The position numbers and the translations under genes were made by a program. The notes under the pieces were generated by a model. That model was not told where the DNA came from and searched no databases. It saw only the letters and a list, made by a program, of their open reading frames with translations. A DNA stretch of 64,000 bases from positions 186,001 to 250,000 of the forward strand of contig NZ_JASZYS010000008.1 in the NCBI RefSeq assembly GCF_030316845.1, given 5' to 3'. Positions 16,409 to 25,162 of this stretch are shown here, one piece after another. Source of the stretch: Variovorax davisae. Its GTDB lineage: Bacteria > Pseudomonadota > Gammaproteobacteria > Burkholderiales > Burkholderiaceae_C. Each line of letters opens with the position of its first letter. Within the stretch, counting starts at the first letter, position 1.

Positions 16409-17053
16409 ATGGTGACCTGGTCGAACTGGCTCGTCTTTTGCGGTGTTTCGTTGTTCATGGCCTTCACGCCGGGCCCGGCCGTGCTGCTGGCAGTCTCCAA
16501 TTCGGTGTCGGTCGGGCCGCGGCGCGCCATGTGGGGTTCGCTCGGCAATGCGGTCGGCGTGTTCCTGGTGTCGGCCGTCGCGATGGCCGGCCTCGGCGTG
16601 CTGCTGAGCAGCTCCGCCACGGCCTTCATGGTGCTCAAGCTGGCCGGTGCGGCCTACCTGGTCTACCTCGGCATCCGGCAGTGGCGCAGCGGTGCCAACG
16701 CCTTCGCCGATACCCGCCGGCCGGACGAAGCCGTCGTGCCGCCCGCCACCCTGCGGCTGTTCGGGCATGGCCTCACGGTGGCCGTGACCAACCCCAAGAG
16801 CATCCTGTTCTTCTCGGCCCTGTTTCCCCAGTTCCTGACGCCGGGCGCGCCGGTGGCGGAGCAGTTCTTCGTCCTGACGGCGACCTTCGCCGTCTTCACC
16901 GTGCTGTCGCATGCCTTCTACGTGCTGCTGGCGCGCGGCATGAAGCACGGCTTCTCCGACCTGCGCCGGGTGCGGCTGTTCAACCGCATCGCGGGCGCGG
17001 CCTTCGTGCTGCTCGGTCTGGGCCTGCTGCGCCTGCGCAGCCGCGTGGCCTGA
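16409..17053 (+). CDS. LysE/RhtB-family amino acid exporter
   Basis: A 214-residue, six-helix LysE/RhtB transporter. Family marks are FTPGPAVLLAVSNSV near the N-terminus, AAYLVYLGIRQWR after helix 3 and NPKSILFFSALFPQF in the centre. The start is ATG 16409, preceded by GAGG; a GTG lies just in front. Likely exports amino acids or homoserine-lactone-like molecules from the cytoplasm. Single-gene unit, convergent with the GNAT gene. Confidence 0.88.
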   Translation: MVTWSNWLVFCGVSLFMAFTPGPAVLLAVSNSVSVGPRRAMWGSLGNAVGVFLVSAVAMAGLGVLLSSSATAFMVLKLAGAAYLVYLGIRQWRSGANAFADTRRPDEAVVPPATLRLFGHGLTVAVTNPKSILFFSALFPQFLTPGAPVAEQFFVLTATFAVFTVLSHAFYVLLARGMKHGFSDLRRVRLFNRIAGAAFVLLGLGLLRLRSRVA

Positions 17054-17066
17054 GCCGCAGGCGCCC

Positions 17067-17594
17067 CTAGGGCGCGCGCGGGGCGTCCGGCTCGGTGCGC
17101 GAATCCACCTTGAGCTGCAGGAACACCAGGTCCAGCCAGACGCCGAACTTGGTGCCGACCTCGCGCAGCAGGCCGACCTGTTCGAAGCCCAGCTTCTTGT
17201 GCAGCGCGATCGAGCCGGTGTTGCCGGCCTCGATGGCGGCGACCAGCACATGCTTGCCGATGCCGCGGGCGCGCTCGATCAGCGCCACCATGAGCGCCTT
17301 GCCGATGCCCGCGCCACGGCAGTCCTGGCGCACGTACACCGAATGCTCCACCGTGTGGCGGTAGCCGTCGAAGGCGCGCCAGTCGCCGAACGAGGCGTAG
17401 CCGGCGACGCCGCCTGCGGCATCGATCGCCACCAACACCGGGTAGCCGACGCGCTGCCGCTCGGCCAGCCAGGCCGCCCGATTGGCGGCGTCGACGGTCT
17501 TCTCGTTCCAGATGGCGGTGGTGTTGCGCACCGCGTCGTTGTAGATGGCGACGATGCCGTCGATGTGGGTGCTGTCTGCGTCAAGGACCTGCAT
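17067..17594 (-). CDS. GNAT N-acetyltransferase, phosphinothricin/methionine-sulfoximine type
   Basis: A 175-residue acetyltransferase. The acetyl-CoA-binding motif A is VYVRQDCRGAGIGKALM, followed by GNTGSIALHKKLGF, typical of the Pat/Bar/MddA group. That group acetylates phosphinothricin, methionine sulfoximine and similar amino-acid analogues. GGAGG precedes the ATG. It faces the LysE gene, ending 13 nt from it. Confidence 0.85.
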   Translation of the reverse strand: MQVLDADSTHIDGIVAIYNDAVRNTTAIWNEKTVDAANRAAWLAERQRVGYPVLVAIDAAGGVAGYASFGDWRAFDGYRHTVEHSVYVRQDCRGAGIGKALMVALIERARGIGKHVLVAAIEAGNTGSIALHKKLGFEQVGLLREVGTKFGVWLDLVFLQLKVDSRTEPDAPRAP

Positions 17595-17681
17595 GGGGCC
17601 TCCGGGTTGAAGATCCGCCGATTGTCAGTCCGACCTCTCTATCGCGCTGGGCGGCAGGCTGGCATCATCCGACCCCACACC

Positions 17682-18176
17682 ATGAGCGATCTGCGTTACT
17701 CCTCGACCCTCCTTCGCCTGCTTTCCACGGCCGCCTGCCTGCTGGCGCTGGGCTGCGCGAGCCCGCCGCCGGCGTCGATGAGCGGGCCCGGTCCCGCGGC
17801 GCTTTCGGCCGAGCAGTCGAACGATGTCGCCATCCATGCGCTGGGGCTGGTCGGCACGCCGTACCGCTACGGCGGCAACACCCCGGCCGGCGGCTTCGAT
17901 TGCAGCGGGCTGATCGGCTACGTGTACCGACAGAGCGTGGGCCAGGCAACGCCGCGCACCGTGGCCCGCATGGTGGCCTTCGGCCGGCCGGTGCCGGTGT
18001 CCGAGATCCGCTCGGGCGACCTCGTGCTGTTCGGCGCCGCCACGCCGTCGCATGCGGGCATCTATGTCGGGGAAGGGCGCTTCGTGCATGCGCCGTCGAC
18101 CGGCGGCGAGGTGCGCCTGGACCGCCTCGACGGCATCTACTGGTCGCGCCAGCCGACGCAGGTGCGGCGGCTCTAA
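17682..18176 (+). CDS. NlpC/P60 peptidoglycan endopeptidase lipoprotein
   Basis: A 164-residue protein with a lipoprotein signal ending LALGC (Cys25) and one NlpC/P60 domain. Catalytic residues are Cys74 in FDCSGL, His124 in SHAGIYVG and a third polar site near His136 (FVHAP). Such enzymes cut gamma-D-Glu-mDAP bonds in peptidoglycan. Start ATG 17682 is chosen for the lipoprotein signal. The end overlaps the convergent cupin gene by 4 nt. Confidence 0.88.
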   Translation: MSDLRYSSTLLRLLSTAACLLALGCASPPPASMSGPGPAALSAEQSNDVAIHALGLVGTPYRYGGNTPAGGFDCSGLIGYVYRQSVGQATPRTVARMVAFGRPVPVSEIRSGDLVLFGAATPSHAGIYVGEGRFVHAPSTGGEVRLDRLDGIYWSRQPTQVRRL

Positions 18177-18604
18177 GGCTGGGCGGGCGCGGCGGGCTTC
18201 AGCCCGTAGCGCGACATCACTTCCATCAGCTTCGCCCGGTCGGGCGGACCGCCGGCGTTGATCACGACGGCCACGTCGCGGAAGTACTGCGCGCCGATGT
18301 CCGGCGTCAGGACCACCAGCGCGCGCGCCGTCTGCGTCCCTTCGTTCTTGAAGCCGTGCACGGAGCCCCGCGGGGTCGACATCCATTCGCCCGGCTTCAG
18401 CTGGCGCGTGTCGGCGTCGACCGAGTAGGTGACCGAGCCTTCGACCACATAGAAGAACTCTTCGTTGTCACGGTGGCTGTGGGCCGGCGGGACGTTGGAG
18501 CCCGGCGGCACCGTGAGTTCGAACACGCCCAGCCCGCCGCTGGCCGAGCCGTCGACCAGGTAGCGGATCTCGAGTTGGCCCGCGCGGATCGGGTCGCTGC
18601 TCAT
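18173..18604 (-). CDS. Cupin-domain protein
   Basis: A 143-residue single cupin. Metal ligands are visible in PPAHSHRDNEEFFYVVEG (two His and a Glu) and the second motif PRGSVHGFKNEG. No signal peptide. It begins 16 nt after the sulfatase stop codon, so the two are co-transcribed. It could be a metal-dependent dioxygenase, isomerase or sensor; the sequence does not decide. Confidence 0.8.
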   Translation of the reverse strand: MSSDPIRAGQLEIRYLVDGSASGGLGVFELTVPPGSNVPPAHSHRDNEEFFYVVEGSVTYSVDADTRQLKPGEWMSTPRGSVHGFKNEGTQTARALVVLTPDIGAQYFRDVAVVINAGGPPDRAKLMEVMSRYGLKPAAPAQP

Positions 18605-18620
18605 AGGGGGTCTCCGGTGC

Positions 18621-20141
18621 TCAGCTGCTCGGGTGCAGCGACTCGACTTCTTTCAGGCGCTTCAAGGCATCGACCTGCTTCAGCAGCGCGTAGTTGATGC
18701 TGCCGGCATTGAGCGAGCTGCCCGCCTGGTAGGGGTAGTCCATGAAGTCCGAGAAGAAAGCCTTGATGGCACCCATCACCGGCACGATCAGCCACATCTG
18801 CCGGGCCAGGAAGTCGATCGCGCCGCCGCCTTCGTCGAGTCCGCGCTCGTAGGGGTCCATGCGCAGGTTGGTGATCATGGCCCAGTTGGTGGTGGTGCGC
18901 GAGCCGGTGGCGATGTTGCCGTGGGCCTGCATCGCGAAGCTCAGCTTCCAGTCCTGGTAGCGCAGCGCGTTCAGGTTGCCGCCCTGGTCGAAGTAGAAGA
19001 CGGCGTCGCGCGGCCCCTTCTTCTCCTTGCCCTGGAAGTACGGCATGAAGTTGTAGCCGTCGAGCTTGACCTTGAAGTCCTTCTTGCCAACGGTCGTGCC
19101 CTTGGCGAGCTTTTCCTTGATGTCCGGCACGCCCGCCGCCGCGCACAAGGTGGGGAACATGTCGATCAGCGAGATCGGGTCGTTGCAGACCGTGCCGGGC
19201 TTGATCGCACCGGGCCAGCGGATCGCCATCGGGATGCGGAAGCCGCCTTCCCAGGTCGAGCCCTTCTCGCCGCGGAACATGGTCATCGCGCCGTCCGGCC
19301 ACAGCGCGATCTCGGCGCCGTTGTCGGTGGTGTAGACGACGATGGTGTTGTCGTCGATCTTCAGCTCGTCCAGCAGGTCCAGCAGCTGGCCCACATGGCC
19401 GTCGTGCTCGACCATGCCGTCGGCATGCAGCCCCTTGCCGGTCTTGCCCAGCGATTCCTTCTTGAGGTGCGTGAAGACGTGCATGCGGGTGGTGTTGAAC
19501 CACACGAAGAAGGGCTTCTTGTCGCCGACGCTCTTGCGGATGAACTTCTGCGCGCCGTCCAGGAATTCTTCGTCGACGGTCGGCATGCGCGCCGTGTTGA
19601 GCGGGCCGGTGTCTTCGATCTTGCCGCCGGCCAGCGAGTGAATCACGCCGCGCGGCCCGTACTTCTTCTTGAACGCGGGGTCCTTGGGATAGAAATATCC
19701 TTCCGGCTCTTCCTCGGCGTTGAGGTGATAGAGGTTCCCGAAGAACTCGTCGAAGCCGTGGTTGGTCGGCAGGTGCTGGTCCTGGTCGCCGAGGTGGTTC
19801 TTGCCGAACTGGCCGGTCGCGTAGCCTTGCGCATTGAGCACGTCCGCGATGGTCGGCATCCAGGCGGTGATGCCGTGCGGATCGCCGGGCATGCCGATGG
19901 TCAGGAGCCCGGTGCGGAACGGTTCCTGGCCGAGGATGAACGAGGCCCGGCCCGCGGTGCAGCTCTGCTGGCCGTAGGAGTCGGTGAACAGCGCGCCTTC
20001 GTTGGCGATGCGGTCGATGTTCGGCGTCTGGTAGCCCATCAGGCCCCGCGTGTAGCAGCTGAGCTGGGGAATGCCGATGTCATCACCGAAGATGACGAGG
20101 ATGTTGGGCTTGCCCTTGGCGGGACTGTCCTTCGATGCCAT
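18621..20141 (-). CDS. Type I sulfatase (arylsulfatase family), cytosolic
   Basis: A 506-residue sulfatase. The N-terminal metal site is FGDDIG (D20, D21). The formylglycine motif is CTAGRASFILG with Cys61; Ala63 replaces the usual Pro of CxPxR. TDNGAEI supplies the second metal-site Asp/Asn. I start at ATG 20141, which has AGGAGAG in front, and no signal peptide is present, so the enzyme should be cytoplasmic. It needs a formylglycine-generating enzyme; one is encoded at 27368-28366. It lies downstream of the LysR gene in the same direction and upstream of a cupin. Confidence 0.9.
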   Translation of the reverse strand: MASKDSPAKGKPNILVIFGDDIGIPQLSCYTRGLMGYQTPNIDRIANEGALFTDSYGQQSCTAGRASFILGQEPFRTGLLTIGMPGDPHGITAWMPTIADVLNAQGYATGQFGKNHLGDQDQHLPTNHGFDEFFGNLYHLNAEEEPEGYFYPKDPAFKKKYGPRGVIHSLAGGKIEDTGPLNTARMPTVDEEFLDGAQKFIRKSVGDKKPFFVWFNTTRMHVFTHLKKESLGKTGKGLHADGMVEHDGHVGQLLDLLDELKIDDNTIVVYTTDNGAEIALWPDGAMTMFRGEKGSTWEGGFRIPMAIRWPGAIKPGTVCNDPISLIDMFPTLCAAAGVPDIKEKLAKGTTVGKKDFKVKLDGYNFMPYFQGKEKKGPRDAVFYFDQGGNLNALRYQDWKLSFAMQAHGNIATGSRTTTNWAMITNLRMDPYERGLDEGGGAIDFLARQMWLIVPVMGAIKAFFSDFMDYPYQAGSSLNAGSINYALLKQVDALKRLKEVESLHPSS

Positions 20142-20200
20142 GACGCTCTCCTGGGTCGGGGTGACCGGCGGCAGCCATCCTACCGGCAGAGCCCGTCGCG

Positions 20201-21097
20201 TCAAGTCCGTTCGTCATCGGTCCTTTCGGGCAGCAAGGCGTCCAGCACGAAGCGCGTCGGTCCGCTGGCGCCCCGGTCACCGACTGCGAGACCCAGCTGC
20301 CGCCACAGCGCCGGGCTGAGCGGGCGGACGGCGATGCGAGGGTCGAGCGCGGGCTGGTGCGATTCCGCCGGCAGCAGCGCCGCGCCATAGCCCGCGGCGA
20401 CCAGTGTCCGGATCGCATCGTTGTAGTTGAGCTCGATGCGCGGCCGGCAATGGACGCCGGCCGCGGAGAACCATTCCGCGGTCAACCGGTAGAGACGGGT
20501 GGAGGCGTCGTTCATGATCAAGGGTCGCTGGCCCAGCCACTGCGGCGTCAGCCGTCTGGGTGCCTGCCAGGCCGCCGGCAGGAACGCGACCACGGCCTCG
20601 CGCCGCAGGGGCGTGACATGGACGCCCCGCAGCTGCGCCTGCGGCAGCGCGACGATCGCCAGGTCCAGGCTTCCGGCGGCGAGCCGGGCCATGCTTTCGT
20701 TGGAGGTCAGCACCTGCACGTTGACGTCGATGCCGGGATGGTGCCCGGCCAGGCGTTCGAGCGCGGGCGGCAGCAGGTGCGCAATGGCGCCCGTCGAGGC
20801 CCCCACGCGCACGCGGCCGGTCTGGCCGGCGAGCTGGCGTCGAACGTCCTCGACGGCGTCGTCCGCGTCCGCCAGCAGCCTGCGGGCGCGGGCGATGAAA
20901 CGCTCTCCCAAGGCGGTCGCCTGCGCGGGCCCCCGCCCGCGAACGAGCAACTGGCCGCCCAGGCGCGACTCCAGCTCCGCGATCTGGACGGTGACGGTCG
21001 GTGCCGCCAGGTGAAGGGCGCGCGCCGCATTGGCCAGCGACCCGAGGTCGGCGATGGCGACCAGGGTGCGCAGATGATCGAGGCTCAGTTCCCGCAT
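20201..21097 (-). CDS. LysR-family transcriptional regulator
   Basis: A 298-residue LysR protein. The N-terminal helix-turn-helix is in ADLGSLANAARALHLAAPTVTVQIAELE (two parts), followed by a periplasmic-binding-type sensor domain. It is divergent from argC, and 59 nt upstream of the sulfatase in the same direction. Either could be its target. The divergent gap holds TTAACGTTTCTTAA (from 21107), which resembles a LysR site. Confidence 0.88.
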   Translation of the reverse strand: MRELSLDHLRTLVAIADLGSLANAARALHLAAPTVTVQIAELESRLGGQLLVRGRGPAQATALGERFIARARRLLADADDAVEDVRRQLAGQTGRVRVGASTGAIAHLLPPALERLAGHHPGIDVNVQVLTSNESMARLAAGSLDLAIVALPQAQLRGVHVTPLRREAVVAFLPAAWQAPRRLTPQWLGQRPLIMNDASTRLYRLTAEWFSAAGVHCRPRIELNYNDAIRTLVAAGYGAALLPAESHQPALDPRIAVRPLSPALWRQLGLAVGDRGASGPTRFVLDALLPERTDDERT

Positions 21098-21106
21098 GTC
21101 GCTAAT

Positions 21107-21120
21107 TTAACGTTTCTTAA
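21107..21120. promoter_or_regulatory. Candidate LysR-binding region between lysR and argC
   Basis: TTAACGTTTCTTAA has TTAA at both ends in an AT-rich island within very GC-rich DNA. It lies between the divergent lysR and argC starts, where LysR proteins commonly bind T-N11-A sites. No footprint-level evidence is available from sequence. Confidence 0.3.
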
Positions 21121-21179
21121 TCCGGGGTTTCATAAATTCAGCTGGAGCCATCGAGGCCGAATCCCTACGATCGCACCCC

Positions 21180-22103
21180 ATGGACCTTCAGATCTTCATC
21201 GACGGCGACCAAGGCACCACCGGCCTGGACCTGCAGAACCGGCTTCGCGGCGGGGAATTCCGCATCCGCACCTTGCCGACGGACCTGCGCAAGGACGCGG
21301 CGGCCCGCCGCGACGCCCTCAACGCCTGCGACATCGCCATCCTCTGCCTGCCCGATGCCGCGGCGCGCGACGCGGTGGCGATGATCGACAACCCTTCGGT
21401 GCGTGTCATCGACGCCAGCTCGGCCCACCGCACCAGCCCGGGGTGGGTCTACGGACTGCCGGAGCTCGATGCAGGGCAAGGCGAACGCGTCGCCTCGGCA
21501 GCGCGGGTCAGCAATCCGGGCTGCTATCCCACCGCCGCGATCGCCCTGCTTCGACCGCTGACGGACGCGGGCCTGTTGCCCGCCGACTGTCCGCTCGCCA
21601 TCCATGCCGTCTCGGGCTATTCGGGCCAGGGCAGGGCGGCGGCCGAAGCGCACGAGGCCGGGGCCGGGGCGCATTCGTTCAAGGTCTACGGCCTGGCACT
21701 GGCGCACAAGCACGTACCGGAAATCGAAGCCTACGCGGGCTTGGCGCAGCGGCCCCTCTTCGTCCCGGCCTATGGCAGCTGGCGGCAGGGCATCGTGCTC
21801 ACCATCGGACTGCACGCGCGAATGCTTCCCCCGGATGTCTCGGGCGCGCGCATCCACGAATGCCTGGCGCAACGCTACCGCGATGCGGCGCATGTGCGCG
21901 TGCGGCCGATGTCGTCGGCTGAGCCGATCACCGAACTGGACCCGCAGGTCCACAACGGCTCGAACGACATGAGCCTGGCCGTCGCCTGCAATGAACGCAC
22001 GGGCCAGATCGTCCTGGGCGCGGTGCTCGACAACCTGGGCAAGGGTGCCGCGGGTGCGGCGGTCCAGAACCTGCGCTTGATGGCGGGCGTCGATATCAGC
22101 TGA
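21180..22103 (+). CDS. argC: N-acetyl-gamma-glutamyl-phosphate reductase, short type
   Basis: A 307-residue semialdehyde-dehydrogenase-fold protein of the short ArgC class (about 310 residues). It begins [14 protein letters not shown] (cofactor loop), has the active-site Cys in SNPGCYPTA, and [10 protein letters not shown]. It reduces N-acetylglutamyl phosphate in arginine synthesis. It is alone, with no other arg gene nearby, and divergent from a LysR regulator. No clear ribosome site precedes the ATG. A related semialdehyde reductase is a possible alternative. Confidence 0.87.
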   Translation: MDLQIFIDGDQGTTGLDLQNRLRGGEFRIRTLPTDLRKDAAARRDALNACDIAILCLPDAAARDAVAMIDNPSVRVIDASSAHRTSPGWVYGLPELDAGQGERVASAARVSNPGCYPTAAIALLRPLTDAGLLPADCPLAIHAVSGYSGQGRAAAEAHEAGAGAHSFKVYGLALAHKHVPEIEAYAGLAQRPLFVPAYGSWRQGIVLTIGLHARMLPPDVSGARIHECLAQRYRDAAHVRVRPMSSAEPITELDPQVHNGSNDMSLAVACNERTGQIVLGAVLDNLGKGAAGAAVQNLRLMAGVDIS

Positions 22104-23094
22104 TGAGCCGGTCTGCGCGCACCAGCAGCGACTGCGGCAGCTTCAGCCCGATGGCGTTGGCGGTCCTCTGGTTGAGCACCAGCTCGAAGGTCGTCGGCCG
22201 CTCGATCGGCAGGTCCGCGGGCCGGGCGCCCTTGGCGATGCGATCGACATACGACGCCAGCCGCGCATAGGAATCCACCAGCCGCGGGCCGTAGGTGCAC
22301 AGCGCGCCGCTGTCCGCGAACACCGGCCAGCCGGACATCACGGGCATCTTGCGCGCGATCGCGAAATCGAGGATCTGCCGCCGGTTGGCCACCGCGAAGC
22401 TGTCGCTGAAGATCGACACCGCGCGTGCGGGCGAAGCGGCCATGGCGTCCAGCGAGGATGCGAGCTCGCTGCGCGTTCGGGCCGGAAAGTACGCGGTGCG
22501 CAGGCCGAGTTGCGTGGCCGCGCCGTCGGTGTAGTCGCGCTCGATGTGCGAGCCGGGATGCTCGGGGTTGGCCACGATCGCCACGTCGCGCAGCGTCGGA
22601 ACCATCTCGCGCAGGATCTCCAGCAGCTTGCCGTTCATCTCGGCCGCCATCAGCGTGAGGCCGGTCATGTTCGACTCGGGGTGCGCGAGGCTCTTCGCGA
22701 AGCCGGCCGAGACCGGATCGCCGCTGAAGACGTAGGCCACCGGCACCGCCAGCGGCAGGCCGCTCACGACATTGACCGCCGGCCCGCCCTGCGCCAGCAG
22801 GATGTCGATGCCCAGGCCCTGGAGTTCGGCGACCTGCTCGGGGACGCGGTCGACCGAGCCGTCGCCGTACCGGAACGCGATGACAAGGTTCTGGCCTTCG
22901 ACATGGCCGAGCCGGGCGAGCGAGGCGCGCAGCGCCGCGACCATCGGCGCCAGGCTGGGGGGCTCCTGCGCGGTGACCCATCCCAGGCGCAGCACCTGGT
23001 CGGCTGCGTGGGTCCGCGAACGGACCTGCGTCAACGCCAGCGCGAACGCGGTGCCCAGGACCATGCGTCGTTCCATGGCGGGAGGGTGCACCAT
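22096..23094 (-). CDS. ABC_sub_bind family periplasmic binding protein
   Basis: A 332-residue protein of the ABC transporter substrate-binding family often found with Trp/Tyr-type importers. A signal peptide is visible ([15 protein letters not shown]). [19 protein letters not shown] and [15 protein letters not shown] are typical of the fold. The start may be ATG 23094 or ATG 23076. It overlaps argC by 8 nt tail to tail. No permease or ATPase lies beside it, so it is an orphan receptor here. Confidence 0.82.
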   Translation of the reverse strand: MVHPPAMERRMVLGTAFALALTQVRSRTHAADQVLRLGWVTAQEPPSLAPMVAALRASLARLGHVEGQNLVIAFRYGDGSVDRVPEQVAELQGLGIDILLAQGGPAVNVVSGLPLAVPVAYVFSGDPVSAGFAKSLAHPESNMTGLTLMAAEMNGKLLEILREMVPTLRDVAIVANPEHPGSHIERDYTDGAATQLGLRTAYFPARTRSELASSLDAMAASPARAVSIFSDSFAVANRRQILDFAIARKMPVMSGWPVFADSGALCTYGPRLVDSYARLASYVDRIAKGARPADLPIERPTTFELVLNQRTANAIGLKLPQSLLVRADRLIS

Positions 23095-23185
23095 CGGTGG
23101 CGGTTGCGCAAGACGCCGGCGGACCCTCAGGGTGCGCGAGGAGGTGATGCCGACGCCGCAGCCGCCGCTGTGCGACCGCCGCCGC

Positions 23186-23971
23186 TCATCGTTCGGCGGC
23201 CTCCACGTGGTAGGTCTGGATCGGCTCCGCCTTGCCCTTGACCAGCGCCGGAGGCATGGGCCGCAGCCGGAACCGGTTGTCCAGCGCGCGGCGGATGTCC
23301 TCCGTGACCAGCAGGTCGACCTCGTACTTGCCGGTCAGTCCTTCGACCCGGGAGGCGACATTGATGGGGTCGCCGGTCACGCTGAACTTGGACAGGCCGG
23401 CGGTGCCGATCACGCCCGCCACCACCTCGCCGCCGTGGATGCCGATGCCGAAGCGCAGCTCGGGCAGGCCCCGCTCGCGCAGGGTGGTGTTGTAGCGCGC
23501 CAGGGCCGCGCGCATGTCCAGCGCGGCCAGCACGGCGTCCCGGGCCTGCCAGGGGTTGGCCTCCAGCGCGCCGAACAGCGCCAGCAGGCCGTCGCCGACG
23601 AATTCGGTGACATGGCCGTGGTGATGGCCGATGGCGATCGTCATGTGGCGGAAGTAGTCGTTCAGGATGGCCACCGTCACGGCCGGGTCGAGCCGGTCGC
23701 ACAGGGCCGTGAAGCCGCGCAGGTCGGCGAACAGCATCGTCACCTGGCGCCGCTCGGGCGCCAGGGCGTCGCTGGCCTGGGTCAGCCGCTCCACCACGTC
23801 GGCCGGCACGAAGCGCTCGAACTGGCGCTGCAGTTGCTCCAGCCGGTCGTCGGCGGCGAGCAGCAGCCGTTCGAGCTGGTCGTTCTGCCGGCGGCCGTGC
23901 AGGACCAGCGCGGCCAGGCCCGACAGGGCGATGGCGCCGAGCGCGACCAGGATCCAGTCCAGCGCCGTCAC
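23186..23971 (-). CDS. Membrane-anchored class III nucleotide cyclase
   Basis: A 261-residue protein starting at a GTG that overlaps the TGA of the upstream gene (GTGA). One helix (about 5-25) is followed by a short coiled coil (27-52) and a class III cyclase domain. Metal aspartates are D83 (FADLRGF) and D127 (VGDGLLALFG). Transition-state residues N204 and R208 lie in NVASR. The purine-selecting positions are E123 and S197, where adenylate cyclases have Lys and Asp/Thr and guanylate cyclases Glu and Cys. It may therefore make cGMP. Translational coupling ties it to the AhpD-like protein. Confidence 0.85.
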   Translation of the reverse strand: MTALDWILVALGAIALSGLAALVLHGRRQNDQLERLLLAADDRLEQLQRQFERFVPADVVERLTQASDALAPERRQVTMLFADLRGFTALCDRLDPAVTVAILNDYFRHMTIAIGHHHGHVTEFVGDGLLALFGALEANPWQARDAVLAALDMRAALARYNTTLRERGLPELRFGIGIHGGEVVAGVIGTAGLSKFSVTGDPINVASRVEGLTGKYEVDLLVTEDIRRALDNRFRLRPMPPALVKGKAEPIQTYHVEAAER

Positions 23972-25053
23972 TCCAGCAGCATGGCCAGCCGCACGGTCGC
24001 GTTGGCCAGCGATGCCACGCCGATGGCCTCCAGCAGCGCGGGGCCGCCCAGTTCGGCGCCGAGGGCGCGGGTCTTCTGCTGGATCGACGACGGCTCGTAG
24101 TAGACCGTGTCGCGCGCCCACGCGAGCAGGCCGGCTTCGCCCTGCGCCAGCAGGGGTGAGCGAAGCGTCGCCATGGCGCTGTCGATCTCCGCCTGGCCGA
24201 GGCCGTCATCGAGCAGCAGCCGCGTCGCCGCGGCTTCGCAGTGCGGGCAGCCCAGCGTGCGCGCGACCACGGCGAACATCAGCGCCTTGGCACTGCGGCT
24301 CAGCAAGCCGGATTCGAAGGCGCCATCGAGCGCCGCCTTCATGATGCTGCCCGCCTGCAGGCCGGCCAGCGGCGCGACCACCACGCCGAAAGGGCCGGCA
24401 GCCAGGGTCGCCCGGTCCAGGACCGGCGTCGCCGGCCGCCCCGGCCCGAGCTTCTTCATCAACGGCATGGCCAGCGCGAGAAGCCAGCGAAACGGCCCGC
24501 TGGCCATGCGCTCGAACTTCTTCTCGGGCGGGCAGGCCAGCAGGGTGCTGACGCGGTTGTAGAAGCAGCCGAGCGAGATCGCAAAGGCGATCTCGCCGAT
24601 CTGCGCCGGGCTGTAGCCGAGCGCGCGCAGGGCCGCCCGCTCGGTTGCGGCCGGGCGCGGCCGCGACCGAGCCAGGCTGCGGCAGAAGGCGATGTAGGCG
24701 CGCTCCTTGCCGTCCAGCTCGGCCATCTGCACGTCGCGCTCGACCTGCTGGATGAACGACTCGGAATAGCCCAGCAGCTTCATGTAGGCCCGGTTGGCGC
24801 CATAGCAGTAGCGGCAGGCATTCTCCTGGGCCGTCACCATGCTGCCCATGCGGTGCAGCCGCTCGGGCAGCGCGGCGGGCATGTAGTTGGTCGCCTGGTA
24901 GGCGGCCTCGCGCAGCCAGCGGCTGGCCGCCACCCGGCGGTCGACCTCGAGCACCGGGGCGCCGCGGCGCTTGAGTTCGGCTTCCCAGGCCGCGTCCGGC
25001 GCCGCCGGCAGGACGGGGTCGCTCCACTGGATCTCACTCAGCAACACGGCCAT
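23968..25053 (-). CDS. Twin AhpD/carboxymuconolactone-decarboxylase-like protein
   Basis: A 361-residue protein with two AhpD-like halves, each with a CxxC: C80-x2-C83 (ACRYCYGANR) and C269-x2-C272 (GCPHCEAAATR). AhpD-fold proteins use CxxC thiols as reductants of peroxiredoxins. I start at ATG 25053, with GGAG upstream. It overlaps the cyclase gene by 4 nt (GTGA), so both are made together. A thiol-redox input to nucleotide signalling is a natural inference but untested. Confidence 0.82.
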   Translation of the reverse strand: MAVLLSEIQWSDPVLPAAPDAAWEAELKRRGAPVLEVDRRVAASRWLREAAYQATNYMPAALPERLHRMGSMVTAQENACRYCYGANRAYMKLLGYSESFIQQVERDVQMAELDGKERAYIAFCRSLARSRPRPAATERAALRALGYSPAQIGEIAFAISLGCFYNRVSTLLACPPEKKFERMASGPFRWLLALAMPLMKKLGPGRPATPVLDRATLAAGPFGVVVAPLAGLQAGSIMKAALDGAFESGLLSRSAKALMFAVVARTLGCPHCEAAATRLLLDDGLGQAEIDSAMATLRSPLLAQGEAGLLAWARDTVYYEPSSIQQKTRALGAELGGPALLEAIGVASLANATVRLAMLLE

Positions 25054-25162
25054 GCACCACTCCACAGGAAACCGGACGCCATGGCCGATCGTCCATCGGC
25101 CGGCCTGGATGGTATATCCAATGCAGACCGCGCCTTGCCGGCCTCCGTGGGCGGCCTCTGCG

